From an uncultured Oleispira sp. (GTDB taxonomy: Bacteria; Pseudomonadota; Gammaproteobacteria; Pseudomonadales; Oceanobacteraceae): 64,000 bases of DNA. The stretch covers positions 62,001 through 126,000 of the forward strand of contig CAJXUD010000007.1 in NCBI GenBank assembly GCA_913061415.1, given 5' to 3'. Position numbers and translations under genes: made by a program. The notes under the pieces are model-generated. The model saw nothing but the letters and a program-made list of their open reading frames with translations. It searched no databases and was not told where the DNA came from. This document shows, piece by piece, positions 35,243-43,798 of the stretch; position 1 is the first letter of the stretch; every line of letters begins with the position of its first letter.

Positions 35243-35761
35243 TTAAGAAGGCACCTGTACTGAGTAATCGCCACTGCACACAACATAACCTTCGGCGGTT
35301 TCTTGGGCTAAATTTATCAATTCATAATAAGTGCTTTGATTTAATTTGGCCCATAGATTATTTCGGATCATTACATACGGAATCAGTTCTCTAAATTCCA
35401 TTGGGTGCTCGGCGCTCATGATCACTTCGTCACCTAAGCTGGTAATAAAGCTTAAAACACCCTCTTTTTCGCTCATCAAAACAATCGAAAAAGGAACATC
35501 CTCAACTTGAATCTTTAACTTCTCAGCAGGTGTCACTAAGTAATAATTCTCACCCTCTTTGCGTAAAATGGACGCAAACATGCGGGCAAGATCTTGGCGT
35601 TTAAAATAGCCGCCTTCGTGATACCACTCACCTTTGGTATTGATGAGAATGTCGATTTCACCTTCTCTGGCTGGGTTCCAGCTTTCGACCGGAGGCATTT
35701 TTTGTTGCTGCTCGAACTTGCCTAGCAGCTTAAAAAGATCTTTATCGGTTGTGCTTGTCAT
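35243..35761 (-). CDS. DUF1285 domain protein
   Basis: A 172-residue cytoplasmic protein of the DUF1285 family, which is widespread in proteobacteria and of unknown function. Characteristic stretches are 'EIDILINTKGEWYHEGGYFK', 'LRKEGENYYLVTPAEKLKIQ' and 'YVMIRNNLWAKLNQSTYYEL'. The ATG at 35761 is preferred because GGTGGGG lies upstream; the longer ORF start (35800) overlaps the preceding radical SAM gene. The close spacing suggests these two are co-transcribed. Confidence 0.85.
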   Translation of the reverse strand: MTSTTDKDLFKLLGKFEQQQKMPPVESWNPAREGEIDILINTKGEWYHEGGYFKRQDLARMFASILRKEGENYYLVTPAEKLKIQVEDVPFSIVLMSEKEGVLSFITSLGDEVIMSAEHPMEFRELIPYVMIRNNLWAKLNQSTYYELINLAQETAEGYVVCSGDYSVQVPS

Positions 35762-35781
35762 ACTGCTACCCCACCTTTTAA

Positions 35782-36660
35782 TTAAAGTCCGCGCTGCCAC
35801 TCTTGGCGCAGAGCTATACGCCCAGCAATGGCATCGTCCAGCTGATCTAAGAGCTTTTGTTTATCAGCGCCCAAAGTCCCTTTAAGAGTAACGTAGTTAG
35901 ACGCATGATCGCTGCGGAAAACCGTATTGTCTAATTCAAGGGTTTCAATAAGGTGTCGCATTTCCATAAATAAAGTACGCTGATCAGGTAGCTCGTATTC
36001 ACCCTTAAAGCCTTCACGTACGCGCTCGTCACCCATGGGGTAGCTAACCACAAGCGTTGATAAGAAGTCAGGCTGAGCTTCATTCATCAATCGAGCCGAG
36101 TTTTCAGCATGCTGCTGGCTATATTTCATGCCGCCCATGCCATTTAAAATCATCACAGACGTTTTAATGCCCGCTTCTTTCAACTTAACCAAGGCGCTCA
36201 ATGTTGACTCGTAAGTCTCGCCTTTATTGATGAATTCAAGAATTTCATCATCACCACTTTCAGCGCCTACGTAAGCCATACCAAACCCAAGCTCTTGTAG
36301 CTGTTTAAGATCTTCAACGGTTTTTTTACGAATATTGCGCGGCAAGCAATAACTGCTAACGCGTTTAACCCAAGGCATATATTTTTTGATGGCGGTTAAG
36401 ATTTCAACCAAGCGACGAATAGGCAAAACCAGAGCATCGCCATCGGCTAGGAACACCTTTTCAAATTGTGGACCTGCGGCTGCGGCCTTCTTAATTTCAG
36501 CCAAAGTTTCATCTTCTGGCTTAGCTTTAAATTTCTTTTGTGGCTGGGTATACATGTCACAGAATGTGCATTTATTCCATGAACAACCATTGGTCACCTG
36601 AAGGATTAGCGATCGTCCTTCACTCGGTGGACGAAATACCGGCTCAACGTAATTCAGCAT
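35782..36660 (-). CDS. Radical SAM protein
   Basis: A 292-residue radical SAM enzyme. The three cluster cysteines are C26, C31 and C34 in 'NGCSWNKCTFCDMY', spaced CX4CX2C instead of the more usual CX3CX2C. A TIM-barrel core follows ('GMAYVGAESGDDEILEFINK', 'SVMILNGMGGM'). The Elp3/HemN-like layout without extra domains does not reveal the substrate. It is followed closely by the DUF1285 gene and preceded by an SDR gene, all on the minus strand. Confidence 0.88.
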   Translation of the reverse strand: MLNYVEPVFRPPSEGRSLILQVTNGCSWNKCTFCDMYTQPQKKFKAKPEDETLAEIKKAAAAGPQFEKVFLADGDALVLPIRRLVEILTAIKKYMPWVKRVSSYCLPRNIRKKTVEDLKQLQELGFGMAYVGAESGDDEILEFINKGETYESTLSALVKLKEAGIKTSVMILNGMGGMKYSQQHAENSARLMNEAQPDFLSTLVVSYPMGDERVREGFKGEYELPDQRTLFMEMRHLIETLELDNTVFRSDHASNYVTLKGTLGADKQKLLDQLDDAIAGRIALRQEWQRGL

Positions 36661-36751
36661 GATTTATTACCCATAAAAGTATCAGGATATTTTACAGGAA
36701 AGAGAATAGCTTTGTCTCATTGGCTTAACGGTTATTCAAAAGCTGAATTGA

Positions 36752-37654
36752 TCAAGTTTTACTAAAATTGACTTTATTCACGGCGTATCGAATCAACTGC
36801 TGCATTGAAACAGAGAATAAGCGTGGAAATAAACGTGATATCAGAATCAAAGATTTTGCATTCATACTTGGAATGATCATCCACTTCCCCGCCTCAATAC
36901 CTTTAAAAATTTGATCGCAGGCGACATCTGGCTGCATGGAGCCGGCAAATTTTTTCAATTCAAGAGATACAGGATCACCGCTGGCGTGCTCTACGGCAAC
37001 CATAGGAGTTTTCACTTCAGGAGGGCAAATGCACGATACGTTTATACCTTTGTGTTCATATTCATAGCGCAACGTCGTCGCTAAGCCCACAACGCCAAAC
37101 TTGGATGCACCATAAGCGCTGTAGCCATAATTGCTGATCAAACCCGCAACCGAGGCTATTAAAGCAATACGAGAGCCGGGTTTCATTAAGGGCAATACAG
37201 CCGAAGCAAAATTGAAGCTGCCGTTAAGATTCACGTCAATGATGTGCTTAAACGCCTCAGATGTCGTATTCTCTAGGGTTTTATTAATTAAAATTCCGGC
37301 GGAATTAATCGCCAAGTCTGGCGGACCGTACTGCTCAACCGCAGTGCTAACCGATTGCTTAACCTCTTCCGCCACCGTGATGTTGGTGGTTAAAAACAAA
37401 CAGCCTGCATGGTTGTTTTTAGCACTCTCAGCCAAGGTGTTTTGCTGCTCATCGGTAATACTTAAATCGAGTATGGTAACGCTTGCGCCTTGTTTTAAAT
37501 AACGAATAGCAAGACCAAAGCCCAAGCCACTACCGCCACCAGTGATAATGACATGCTTCTGGCGAGAGCTGGACTTGGCGTGTTTTCTATTTTTCTTATT
37601 ATCTTTCATATTGTCTTTCATATTAAAATGTCTTTCATGTTGAATGCTCAGCAT
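36752..37654 (-). CDS. Short-chain dehydrogenase/reductase
   Basis: NAD(P)-dependent oxidoreductase of the SDR family, 300 residues. The cofactor motif 'ITGGGSGLGFGLA' begins near residue 37, 'INSAGIL' follows (the NNAG position), and the catalytic Ser and YxxxK are in 'SVAGLISNYGYSAYGASKFG'. The N-terminus is a Lys/Asn-rich leader with a duplicated MKDN; the true start could be the ATG at 37621. It lies 44 bases behind the propeller-protein gene, so it probably belongs to the same transcript. Substrate unknown. Confidence 0.9.
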   Translation of the reverse strand: MLSIQHERHFNMKDNMKDNKKNRKHAKSSSRQKHVIITGGGSGLGFGLAIRYLKQGASVTILDLSITDEQQNTLAESAKNNHAGCLFLTTNITVAEEVKQSVSTAVEQYGPPDLAINSAGILINKTLENTTSEAFKHIIDVNLNGSFNFASAVLPLMKPGSRIALIASVAGLISNYGYSAYGASKFGVVGLATTLRYEYEHKGINVSCICPPEVKTPMVAVEHASGDPVSLELKKFAGSMQPDVACDQIFKGIEAGKWMIIPSMNAKSLILISRLFPRLFSVSMQQLIRYAVNKVNFSKT

Positions 37655-37698
37655 GGCTGCTCAAGCTGATCGTAAGTAATTTGTGTGAAAAAACTGAA

Positions 37699-39543
37699 TT
37701 ATTGGTTTTCAGATAAAGTCAGACAAATTAACTTACCTCGTCCACCTTCGATGGCTGAAGAAGGTAGATTTGCATTACTGGTACATACTTCGCCCTCTGG
37801 AGTAAATATGAAATCACGAATAAAGGTGACCCGTGTCGGGCTAGGGTAAGCCATGAACGTTTCTTCTTCTGGGTTGAAACGTAAGATACGATCCGACATA
37901 TTGGCGGCAATCCACACATGTTGTGTATTGGGTTCAATGCCAACCGCATACGGGGTTTCATATTCACCTTCGGCCAATAAGGGTAATTTATAATCTTTCA
38001 CGAATGTTTTGCTGCGTGTATCAAATTTCATTAATACGCCACTTTCAAAGGAGGGTATCCAAAGCGAGCCATCTTTTGCGAAGCGTAAGCGACGCGGTGA
38101 GGGATATGGGGTTTTAAATTCTGTTATCTCCCCAGTTACTGGATCGATTTTTCCGATGTAACCGGAATACAGCTTGGAGTACCAAATGGTGCCATCAATC
38201 GGGCTGATATCAATCCCGTAAGGCAGATTTAATACTTCTCGCCCTTCACCACTCACCTTGTGATGCGACAAAGCAACATGCATATCTTCCTTACCAAACC
38301 ATGAAGCAACTTTAAGAATAGAGGGCAAGAAAGCATCGGATATCCAGCGCCAAAAGCCATTAGAAGGCAAATCAATTAAAGTAATTTGTTTCGTTTCTAT
38401 ATTCATCCGCCCTACTTGATTGGATAACGCTACGGTAAACCAAAGTTCACCGTTATTATCAAAGCGCAATGTATGTGGATAAATCGCATCTTTGCCAATG
38501 GTAATGAATTCAGTTTCACGTGTTTTAGGGTCGATAATACCTATTTCAGCTGCAAGTGAATTGGTGGTATACAGCTTTTCATCAGGGCCAATAACAATGG
38601 AATGTGGACCATGATAAGCCTGAAAAGTGCCTAGTGGCGCGACGGCACCAGAGAACATTCCACCTAGAGGCAGGTCATTCGCAGGCCACTGAATATGATC
38701 AATCTCATTGGTTTTTCTGTCTAATATCCAAATTTTATCAGCGCTCATATCGACGCCGTAAATTAACCCATCTTTGCCAATTTCAACGTCATGTACATAG
38801 TTCACTGGGCCGCCGAATGACCATTCTCGCCAAACGGACCCAGGCAGCTGAGGGTGCATTGAGCGAGTTCGTAATGCCTCAATAGCCTTGCCATCAAAAT
38901 TGCTGGCCAAGGTTTCAGCGAAAGCTGTTTCATTCTCCCAAGTGACCAGTGCGCCATAACCTTGCATGCGCTTAATAACTTGCGTCCATTGCTCTTCTGT
39001 TTTTGGAGCTCGGGTGGTGCTATTGCCAATCTGATGGCAAAAATGACATTGACTTATAAAGTCTTGCTTGGTTTTGGAATCGTCCCACTTTACCGATGAT
39101 GCATGTGCACTGGCGGTTAGGCGCTCAGAAATTTTAATGGGATCATTAAGTGTATGAACTTGTAATATTTGATGTGCTAATTGACCTGCAGAAATGTCTA
39201 TTTCATGGTCTAAAAAAGCGGCCCCAGCCCTTGCGCGAAGTGTTAAAGGTGGCACTAATGAATCTTCTTCAAGCGCCCACTTACCGTGATCATCGGTGTA
39301 GTGCGTTATACTCACGCCGCGACTGTCGGTAACGGTAACCATCGCCCCCGCAATAGGCTGACTTTGCGGGCTTTCATCTTCTGAAGAATTTAGATTATTA
39401 AGTAACACAGCCCCTGAAACTCGGCTGTGGGAAGTACTGGTCGATGTACTTGTAACATCAGCCAGTGCCAAATGGGTTGATAGCATTAAAATGCTTAAAC
39501 TAAATATCTTTTTATTGTTATTTATTTCTTTTAGTACAGTCAT
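37699..39543 (-). CDS. Exported c-haem/beta-propeller protein (Vgb-like streptogramin-lyase fold)
   Basis: A 614-residue periplasmic protein: signal peptide (about 1-29), a carboxypeptidase-regulatory-like beta domain (about 40-130), a haem c motif C166-H-F-C169-H170 within a small cytochrome-like stretch ('QCHFCHQIGN'), then an NHL/Vgb-type beta-propeller (about 230-610) with repeating 'GIDISPIDGTIWYSKLYSGY'-type blades. The combination of haem and propeller recalls quinohaemoprotein dehydrogenases, but no cofactor-forming motif beyond CxxCH is visible. It lies between the CocE-type hydrolase and the SDR, suggesting a common pathway. Substrate unknown. Confidence 0.82.
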   Translation of the reverse strand: MTVLKEINNNKKIFSLSILMLSTHLALADVTSTSTSTSHSRVSGAVLLNNLNSSEDESPQSQPIAGAMVTVTDSRGVSITHYTDDHGKWALEEDSLVPPLTLRARAGAAFLDHEIDISAGQLAHQILQVHTLNDPIKISERLTASAHASSVKWDDSKTKQDFISQCHFCHQIGNSTTRAPKTEEQWTQVIKRMQGYGALVTWENETAFAETLASNFDGKAIEALRTRSMHPQLPGSVWREWSFGGPVNYVHDVEIGKDGLIYGVDMSADKIWILDRKTNEIDHIQWPANDLPLGGMFSGAVAPLGTFQAYHGPHSIVIGPDEKLYTTNSLAAEIGIIDPKTRETEFITIGKDAIYPHTLRFDNNGELWFTVALSNQVGRMNIETKQITLIDLPSNGFWRWISDAFLPSILKVASWFGKEDMHVALSHHKVSGEGREVLNLPYGIDISPIDGTIWYSKLYSGYIGKIDPVTGEITEFKTPYPSPRRLRFAKDGSLWIPSFESGVLMKFDTRSKTFVKDYKLPLLAEGEYETPYAVGIEPNTQHVWIAANMSDRILRFNPEEETFMAYPSPTRVTFIRDFIFTPEGEVCTSNANLPSSAIEGGRGKLICLTLSENQ

Positions 39544-39631
39544 GCTTCTTACTCTTGATATTCGTTTTACTAGCTCATTATTTTTTTACTCATCATATAG
39601 TATAAGAATAGGATGTCCTCCCTTGCTTTGA

Positions 39632-39656
39632 CAGGCCAAATGGTTCATTTAGCCTG
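39632..39656 (-). repeat. Hairpin between the hydrolase and propeller genes
   Basis: CAGGCCAAATG pairs with CATTTAGCCTG (one mismatch) around a GTT loop. It lies in the 160-base gap downstream of the hydrolase and lacks a T-run, so it may be an attenuator or an mRNA-stability hairpin. Confidence 0.45.
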
Positions 39657-39703
39657 CCAGATTAAGTTTAATTTGCGGATGCCCTAGAGGGCAAATGATG
39701 CGA

Positions 39704-41362
39704 TTAAAGAGTGGGGATGATTAAGTCTGACTGTGCACCACGCTGAAATTCAAGATCAATGACATAGCCTTTCTTTGTGGTGGGCTCATACTCAATGTCT
39801 TGACTGTCTAGGGCCAACACTACTTTATGCCCTGCGGGTACATTGTAGGCAATGGTCGTCATATCAAAGGTTAAGCGCTGTTTTTTACCCTTTTGTGCAA
39901 CCGGCAACGTTTTTGCACCGTGGGTAATCAGTGTCGCAAGACCACTGGTTGACATATCGTAAAGGTAAGCCATTACCTGAATAGTGTCCGCGTGAGGTTT
40001 AACCTGAACACTAATACTGGGTGTACCACGAATCTGCATGGTTTCCGTTAATCTTGCGGAATTATAATAAAGCGAATTAAGCGGAGATGATAACGGTACA
40101 CTGGCTACTACAGGCACATCCAGCTGACCTAAAAGTTCAGAAAAAAGCGGAACTCCGGAAGTAAATAAAGAGTCCAGTTGCGTATGATAGCTGTTTTTAC
40201 GAGATCGCCACTTACTATACTCATAGGTCTCTAAATCACCACTATCAAACAGTTTGCGTGGATGTAAGAAGTAACGCGTATTTTGCACTTCTGCGATTGG
40301 GAATTCATCGAATCCTTCAAGCTTATCGGTAAACTTAACCTTCATCTGTACAGGCTTAGCACTGGCGATATCGGTTTGTTTGCCCTTTAAGTGAAGATCA
40401 AACCATTGATACGTATTGTTCCACATTAGGTTGTCGCCAATACCGGTTAGGCTGGGCAAAACTTCTGCCGAAGCATGTGTGCCTGGTAGTAAATCAATGT
40501 GTTTTGGCACGGTTAGCTGGCTAAATAAATCAAGGACGGTATTGGGCTGAAATAAATTATCGCCATACGCCTTGCCTAAATAAATCGCAGCGCCATTAGC
40601 ATTCAGCTGATCAACATAATTAATCGGTGAGCGAATAGCAGCCCAGTCCAAAATTGCAGGGATTGCGGCTAAATTTTGCTTTTTTAGATCATCCCAGTGC
40701 TGATTCAAAATAGGGTCTGGTTTTGCCAGCAAATCACCCAGCAAGGTTAAAAACTCCCCCCAAGCTCTACGAGGGGTTTTTTCACCATAAAGTGCATCAC
40801 CTAAATCTCCCCAGGCACTCATGGCTGAAACCGCAGAAATTCGATCGTCAGCCGCCGCACCCAATAAACTGATGCCAGCGCCATATGAAATGCCCGCTGT
40901 GCCAAGCGCGCTAGGATCTACTGGGTAGTTGGCAATGAGATAATCAACCACGCGAGAGAAATCATCGACGTCTTTGGGCCCCGCCGTATCCACTAGCCCG
41001 CCAGAAGTTCCCCAGCCACGAGATGCATAACTTAAAACGATATACCCCTCCTTTGCCAGGTCTTCAGCTTGTTCTAAGTATTGATATTCGGTCATGGCCC
41101 AGCTGTTAATGAAAATGATAGCGGGTGCTAATCCATTTAGCTCGGTCGGAACAAAGATATTGGCCGATAGTGAGATACCATCGCTTGCGGTAATCACAAT
41201 ATCATCATCCGTGGTGAACGCATCTGACTCAGGGAAAACTCCTTGATTAAAAATACCTGAGACAAAATTTAGAATGGGAATTAACCTACCTTCAGAGTAA
41301 GCCAAGGGAGAGCTCATCATGAGCGCGCTCATGCTGAGTAATAACAGTATTTTTTTAAACAT
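39704..41362 (-). CDS. Exported CocE/NonD-family (X-Pro peptidase-like) hydrolase
   Basis: A 552-residue alpha/beta hydrolase. A signal peptide (about 1-23, 'MFKKILLLLSMSALMMSSPL') directs export. The catalytic domain has the nucleophile S159 in 'GTAGISYGAG' and a His in 'LLPGTHASAE'. The C-terminal part (about 360-552) matches the beta-sandwich of the S15/CocE class ('PSISVQVKPHADTIQVMAYL'). Such enzymes hydrolyse esters or amides. It is divergent from the AraC-type regulator, which probably controls it. The actual substrate cannot be read from sequence. Confidence 0.87.
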   Translation of the reverse strand: MFKKILLLLSMSALMMSSPLAYSEGRLIPILNFVSGIFNQGVFPESDAFTTDDDIVITASDGISLSANIFVPTELNGLAPAIIFINSWAMTEYQYLEQAEDLAKEGYIVLSYASRGWGTSGGLVDTAGPKDVDDFSRVVDYLIANYPVDPSALGTAGISYGAGISLLGAAADDRISAVSAMSAWGDLGDALYGEKTPRRAWGEFLTLLGDLLAKPDPILNQHWDDLKKQNLAAIPAILDWAAIRSPINYVDQLNANGAAIYLGKAYGDNLFQPNTVLDLFSQLTVPKHIDLLPGTHASAEVLPSLTGIGDNLMWNNTYQWFDLHLKGKQTDIASAKPVQMKVKFTDKLEGFDEFPIAEVQNTRYFLHPRKLFDSGDLETYEYSKWRSRKNSYHTQLDSLFTSGVPLFSELLGQLDVPVVASVPLSSPLNSLYYNSARLTETMQIRGTPSISVQVKPHADTIQVMAYLYDMSTSGLATLITHGAKTLPVAQKGKKQRLTFDMTTIAYNVPAGHKVVLALDSQDIEYEPTTKKGYVIDLEFQRGAQSDLIIPTL

Positions 41363-41443
41363 TCTGTGTGCCTTCTTATTGTTTTTATAATGTATTTTTT
41401 TTGGTATTACTTTCCTTTCATACTTCTTTAATGCTCCTTTCTC

Positions 41444-41484
41444 ATGCCTAATAAATAGGTATGATCTTCAATACTAGTAGGCAT
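41444..41484. promoter_or_regulatory. Repeated half-sites between the hydrolase and AraC genes
   Basis: ATGCCTA at 41444-41450, TAGGTAT at 41456-41462 and TAGGCAT at 41478-41484 form overlapping inverted half-sites in the divergent intergenic region. They are candidate binding sites for the adjacent AraC-type regulator; this is inferred from position. Confidence 0.4.
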
Positions 41485-41638
41485 CAGTATTTCTATTTTT
41501 TATCACAGGCCACGTTTTTGTTTTAATAGGACAATGAAAAGTATAATGAAGTACTCTGTATGGATTTTAGAAGAGAGAATTGGTATGTTTTAACGCTGAT
41601 GACTCATAATCACTACCACACCCTCTGAGAGATACTAA

Positions 41639-42667
41639 ATGTCAGCTATTCGCGCGCCTGGCCTAGGTCGCGGCAGTATTTCTGCCCTTATTCGTCACGC
41701 TAACGCGCACTCGTTACCGTTATCACTCTGCTTGGCGGAAACCAAGCTTAAACATAACTTTAATAAGCTTGTTGAAGATCCTACGCCCGAGCAAGAAATA
41801 ATGTTAATCGAAAATCTTATTCGTGAGCAGGGCCAGCCCTTCCGTAATGGTTTCGCGGTAGGTCTAAACTATGAGGTGGGAGACTTGGGAGTATTAGGCT
41901 TGGCATTAATGTCGAGCAAAGATGCCACGCATGCTGCTGAAATTGGCGTACGTTATTTAAACCTAGCGTTTAATTTCACACAATTTAGCCTTCAGCAAGA
42001 GGATGGCAAATTGACGATGACTTGGCATATCACAAAAAATTACTCAGAGCCGGTACGACAATTCTTAATTGCTAGAGATATGGGAATTATTCATTTTTTA
42101 TATCGACACCTCAATTCAGAGTCTGACACACTGTTCTTTCATAAGGTCGGGGTTAGTTTTGATTATTTGGCAGGTATGGATGATGCCAGTAAAGCTTTTG
42201 GCTGTGGTGTGCATTATAACCAAGACTCTACTTATATAATGTCAGAGCTTATTTACCTACAAGCGGTCCCGCCGTTTTCAAATCCTATTAATGCTCAAAT
42301 TATCGAAGATACGTACTTTAGGAATCTAAATAAGCACGAAGTCAGTTTGACTCAAAAAATAAAACAAACGCTCATCATAGGCTCAAGTACAAACATTCAA
42401 AAAAATGACATTGCTAACCAATATCACTTATCAGAAAGAACGCTTTCTCGTCGCTTAAAAGACGAAGGCACTCATTGGAGAAGGTTGTTGAGCGAGGCGC
42501 GTATTGAAAAAGCCGAATTACTATTGAAGAACAGTAATGATTCCATTCAGAGTGTGTGTGAACAGGTAGGTTTCGCGAATCTAAGTTCTTTTTGTCATGC
42601 ATTTCAAAAAGGCAATACAATGACGCCAACAGAATATAGAAGGAAAATTGCTAAGAAACTCGTTTAA
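41639..42667 (+). CDS. AraC-family transcriptional regulator (Arabinose_bd/OruR type)
   Basis: A 342-residue regulator with an N-terminal ligand-binding domain of the OruR/ArgR-like type (about 20-210) and a C-terminal pair of AraC helix-turn-helix motifs: 'NDIANQYHLSERTLSRRLKD' and 'SIQSVCEQVGFANLSSFCHA', ending 'FQKGNTMTPTEYRRK'. It is divergent from the CocE-type hydrolase with a 276-base gap, suggesting that it activates the hydrolase-propeller-SDR transcript in response to a pathway compound. Confidence 0.92.
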   Translation: MSAIRAPGLGRGSISALIRHANAHSLPLSLCLAETKLKHNFNKLVEDPTPEQEIMLIENLIREQGQPFRNGFAVGLNYEVGDLGVLGLALMSSKDATHAAEIGVRYLNLAFNFTQFSLQQEDGKLTMTWHITKNYSEPVRQFLIARDMGIIHFLYRHLNSESDTLFFHKVGVSFDYLAGMDDASKAFGCGVHYNQDSTYIMSELIYLQAVPPFSNPINAQIIEDTYFRNLNKHEVSLTQKIKQTLIIGSSTNIQKNDIANQYHLSERTLSRRLKDEGTHWRRLLSEARIEKAELLLKNSNDSIQSVCEQVGFANLSSFCHAFQKGNTMTPTEYRRKIAKKLV

Positions 42668-42725
42668 TGTCTTTAGAAAAAAGTACAAAGTATAAAAAAG
42701 GAGAGATTTATAATCGTAGTAAAGA

Positions 42726-42812
42726 TGGTACCCGGGGCCGGACTTGAACCGGCACAGCCTTGCGGCCGGGGGATTTTAAGTCCCCTGTGTCTACCAATTC
42801 CACCACCCGGGC
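42726..42812 (-). tRNA. tRNA-Leu (UAA)
   Basis: An 87-base tRNA with encoded CCA. The acceptor stem starts GCCCGGG, the anticodon loop is CTTAAAA (anticodon TAA), there is a long variable arm, and the T-loop is GGTTCAAGTCC. It is last of a Gly-Cys-Leu tRNA cluster downstream of pgsA, the same order as glyW-cysT-leuZ in E. coli. Confidence 0.97.
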
Positions 42813-42855
42813 ATCGAATGTTAGCTTGCGCTAAAAGATCTTACGATCTTGAGGA

Positions 42856-42929
42856 TGGAGGCGTGACCCGGAGTCGAACCGGGCTACGTGGATTTGCAAT
42901 CCAGTGCATAACCGCTTTGCTATCACGCC
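42856..42929 (-). tRNA. tRNA-Cys (GCA)
   Basis: A 74-base tRNA with encoded CCA. Acceptor GGCGTGA, anticodon loop TTTGCAA (anticodon GCA), T-arm CCCGGTTCGACTCCGGG. Middle member of the Gly-Cys-Leu cluster. Confidence 0.97.
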
Positions 42930-42971
42930 TTCCTGTATCTATATGCCACTTTAAAATGGTAAGTTTTAAAA

Positions 42972-43047
42972 TGGAGCGGAAAAGGAGACTCGAACTCCCG
43001 ACCCCAACCTTGGCAAGGTTATGCTCTACCAACTGAGCTATTTCCGC
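42972..43047 (-). tRNA. tRNA-Gly (GCC)
   Basis: A 76-base tRNA with encoded CCA. Acceptor GCGGAAA, anticodon loop TTGCCAA (anticodon GCC), T-arm GGGAGTTCGAGTCTCC. First of the cluster, about 70 bases downstream of a near-consensus promoter. Confidence 0.97.
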
Positions 43048-43124
43048 AAAATACTTGATATTTAATCTGATCTCTCAGTTTGTTCTAGCGGGTTGATGTT
43101 GCTTTCCCCTTGAACTTGGTGCGT

Positions 43125-43152
43125 ATTATGGCGAATTTTAAAAACCTGTCAA
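43125..43152 (-). promoter_or_regulatory. Sigma-70 promoter of the tRNA-Gly-Cys-Leu cluster
   Basis: On the minus strand, TTGACA, a 16-base spacer, then CATAAT, followed by a GC-containing discriminator (ACGCACC), as expected for a stringently controlled stable-RNA promoter. The predicted start is about 70 bases before tRNA-Gly. Confidence 0.8.
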
Positions 43153-43223
43153 CAGCTTTTTCCTTTATTTTTAAATAACTTACGAGTTTTTTAAAAAAAT
43201 ATGGAAAGTTGATTAAGTATTAA

Positions 43224-43772
43224 TCATTTCTCCATTAATTGAGGCCATGCAGCTCGTAAATATTGCATCATGGACCAAACTGTTAGGATTGCGGCTGCAT
43301 ATAACCCGATCATTCCTAGAATTCCCATCCAGTGGTCATCTGCAAACCCCATCACCATGGTGATCGATGACATCTGGACGAGTGTTTTAACTTTGCCTAT
43401 ATAAGATACCGCAACTTCAGCGCTCTGCCCCAGCTCCGCCATCCATTCTCGCAGTGCAGAGATGACAACCTCCCTGCCGATAATAATAAGTGCTGGAAGG
43501 GTCAACAGAAGTGAGTTGTAGTGTTCTATTAATAGAGCCAGTGCAATTACAACACTAAGTTTATCAGCTACTGGGTCCAAGAAAGCCCCCAATGGTGTTG
43601 ATTGGTTCAGTTTTCTAGCTAAGTAGCCATCAAAGAAATCAGTAAAAGATGCAATCATAAACACCCATGCTGCGATGTAGTGTGCATTATCGGCCGGCCA
43701 CTGGTAATAGCAAAAAACCATTACTGGGATCATGATAATGCGGGACATGGTGATTATATTGGGTAAATTCAT
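43224..43772 (-). CDS. pgsA: CDP-diacylglycerol-glycerol-3-phosphate phosphatidyltransferase
   Basis: Inner-membrane enzyme making phosphatidylglycerolphosphate. The 182 residues carry the CDP-alcohol phosphotransferase signature in 'DFFDGYLARKLNQSTPLGAF' followed by 'LDPVADKL', with several membrane helices. It lies 26 bases after uvrC and upstream of the tRNA cluster, the conserved uvrY-uvrC-pgsA arrangement. Confidence 0.96.
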   Translation of the reverse strand: MNLPNIITMSRIIMIPVMVFCYYQWPADNAHYIAAWVFMIASFTDFFDGYLARKLNQSTPLGAFLDPVADKLSVVIALALLIEHYNSLLLTLPALIIIGREVVISALREWMAELGQSAEVAVSYIGKVKTLVQMSSITMVMGFADDHWMGILGMIGLYAAAILTVWSMMQYLRAAWPQLMEK

Positions 43773-43798
43773 AGTGTCTCTTAATTTAAAACTGACAA

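Noticed and set aside
42725-43036. 103-residue plus-strand ORF
   Set aside because: It runs antisense through three tRNA genes; its translation is an artefact of the tRNA sequences.
43125-43152. pgsA terminator in the gap before the tRNA cluster
   Set aside because: No hairpin with a T-run was seen; the gap is explained by the tRNA promoter, so pgsA transcripts may read into the tRNAs.
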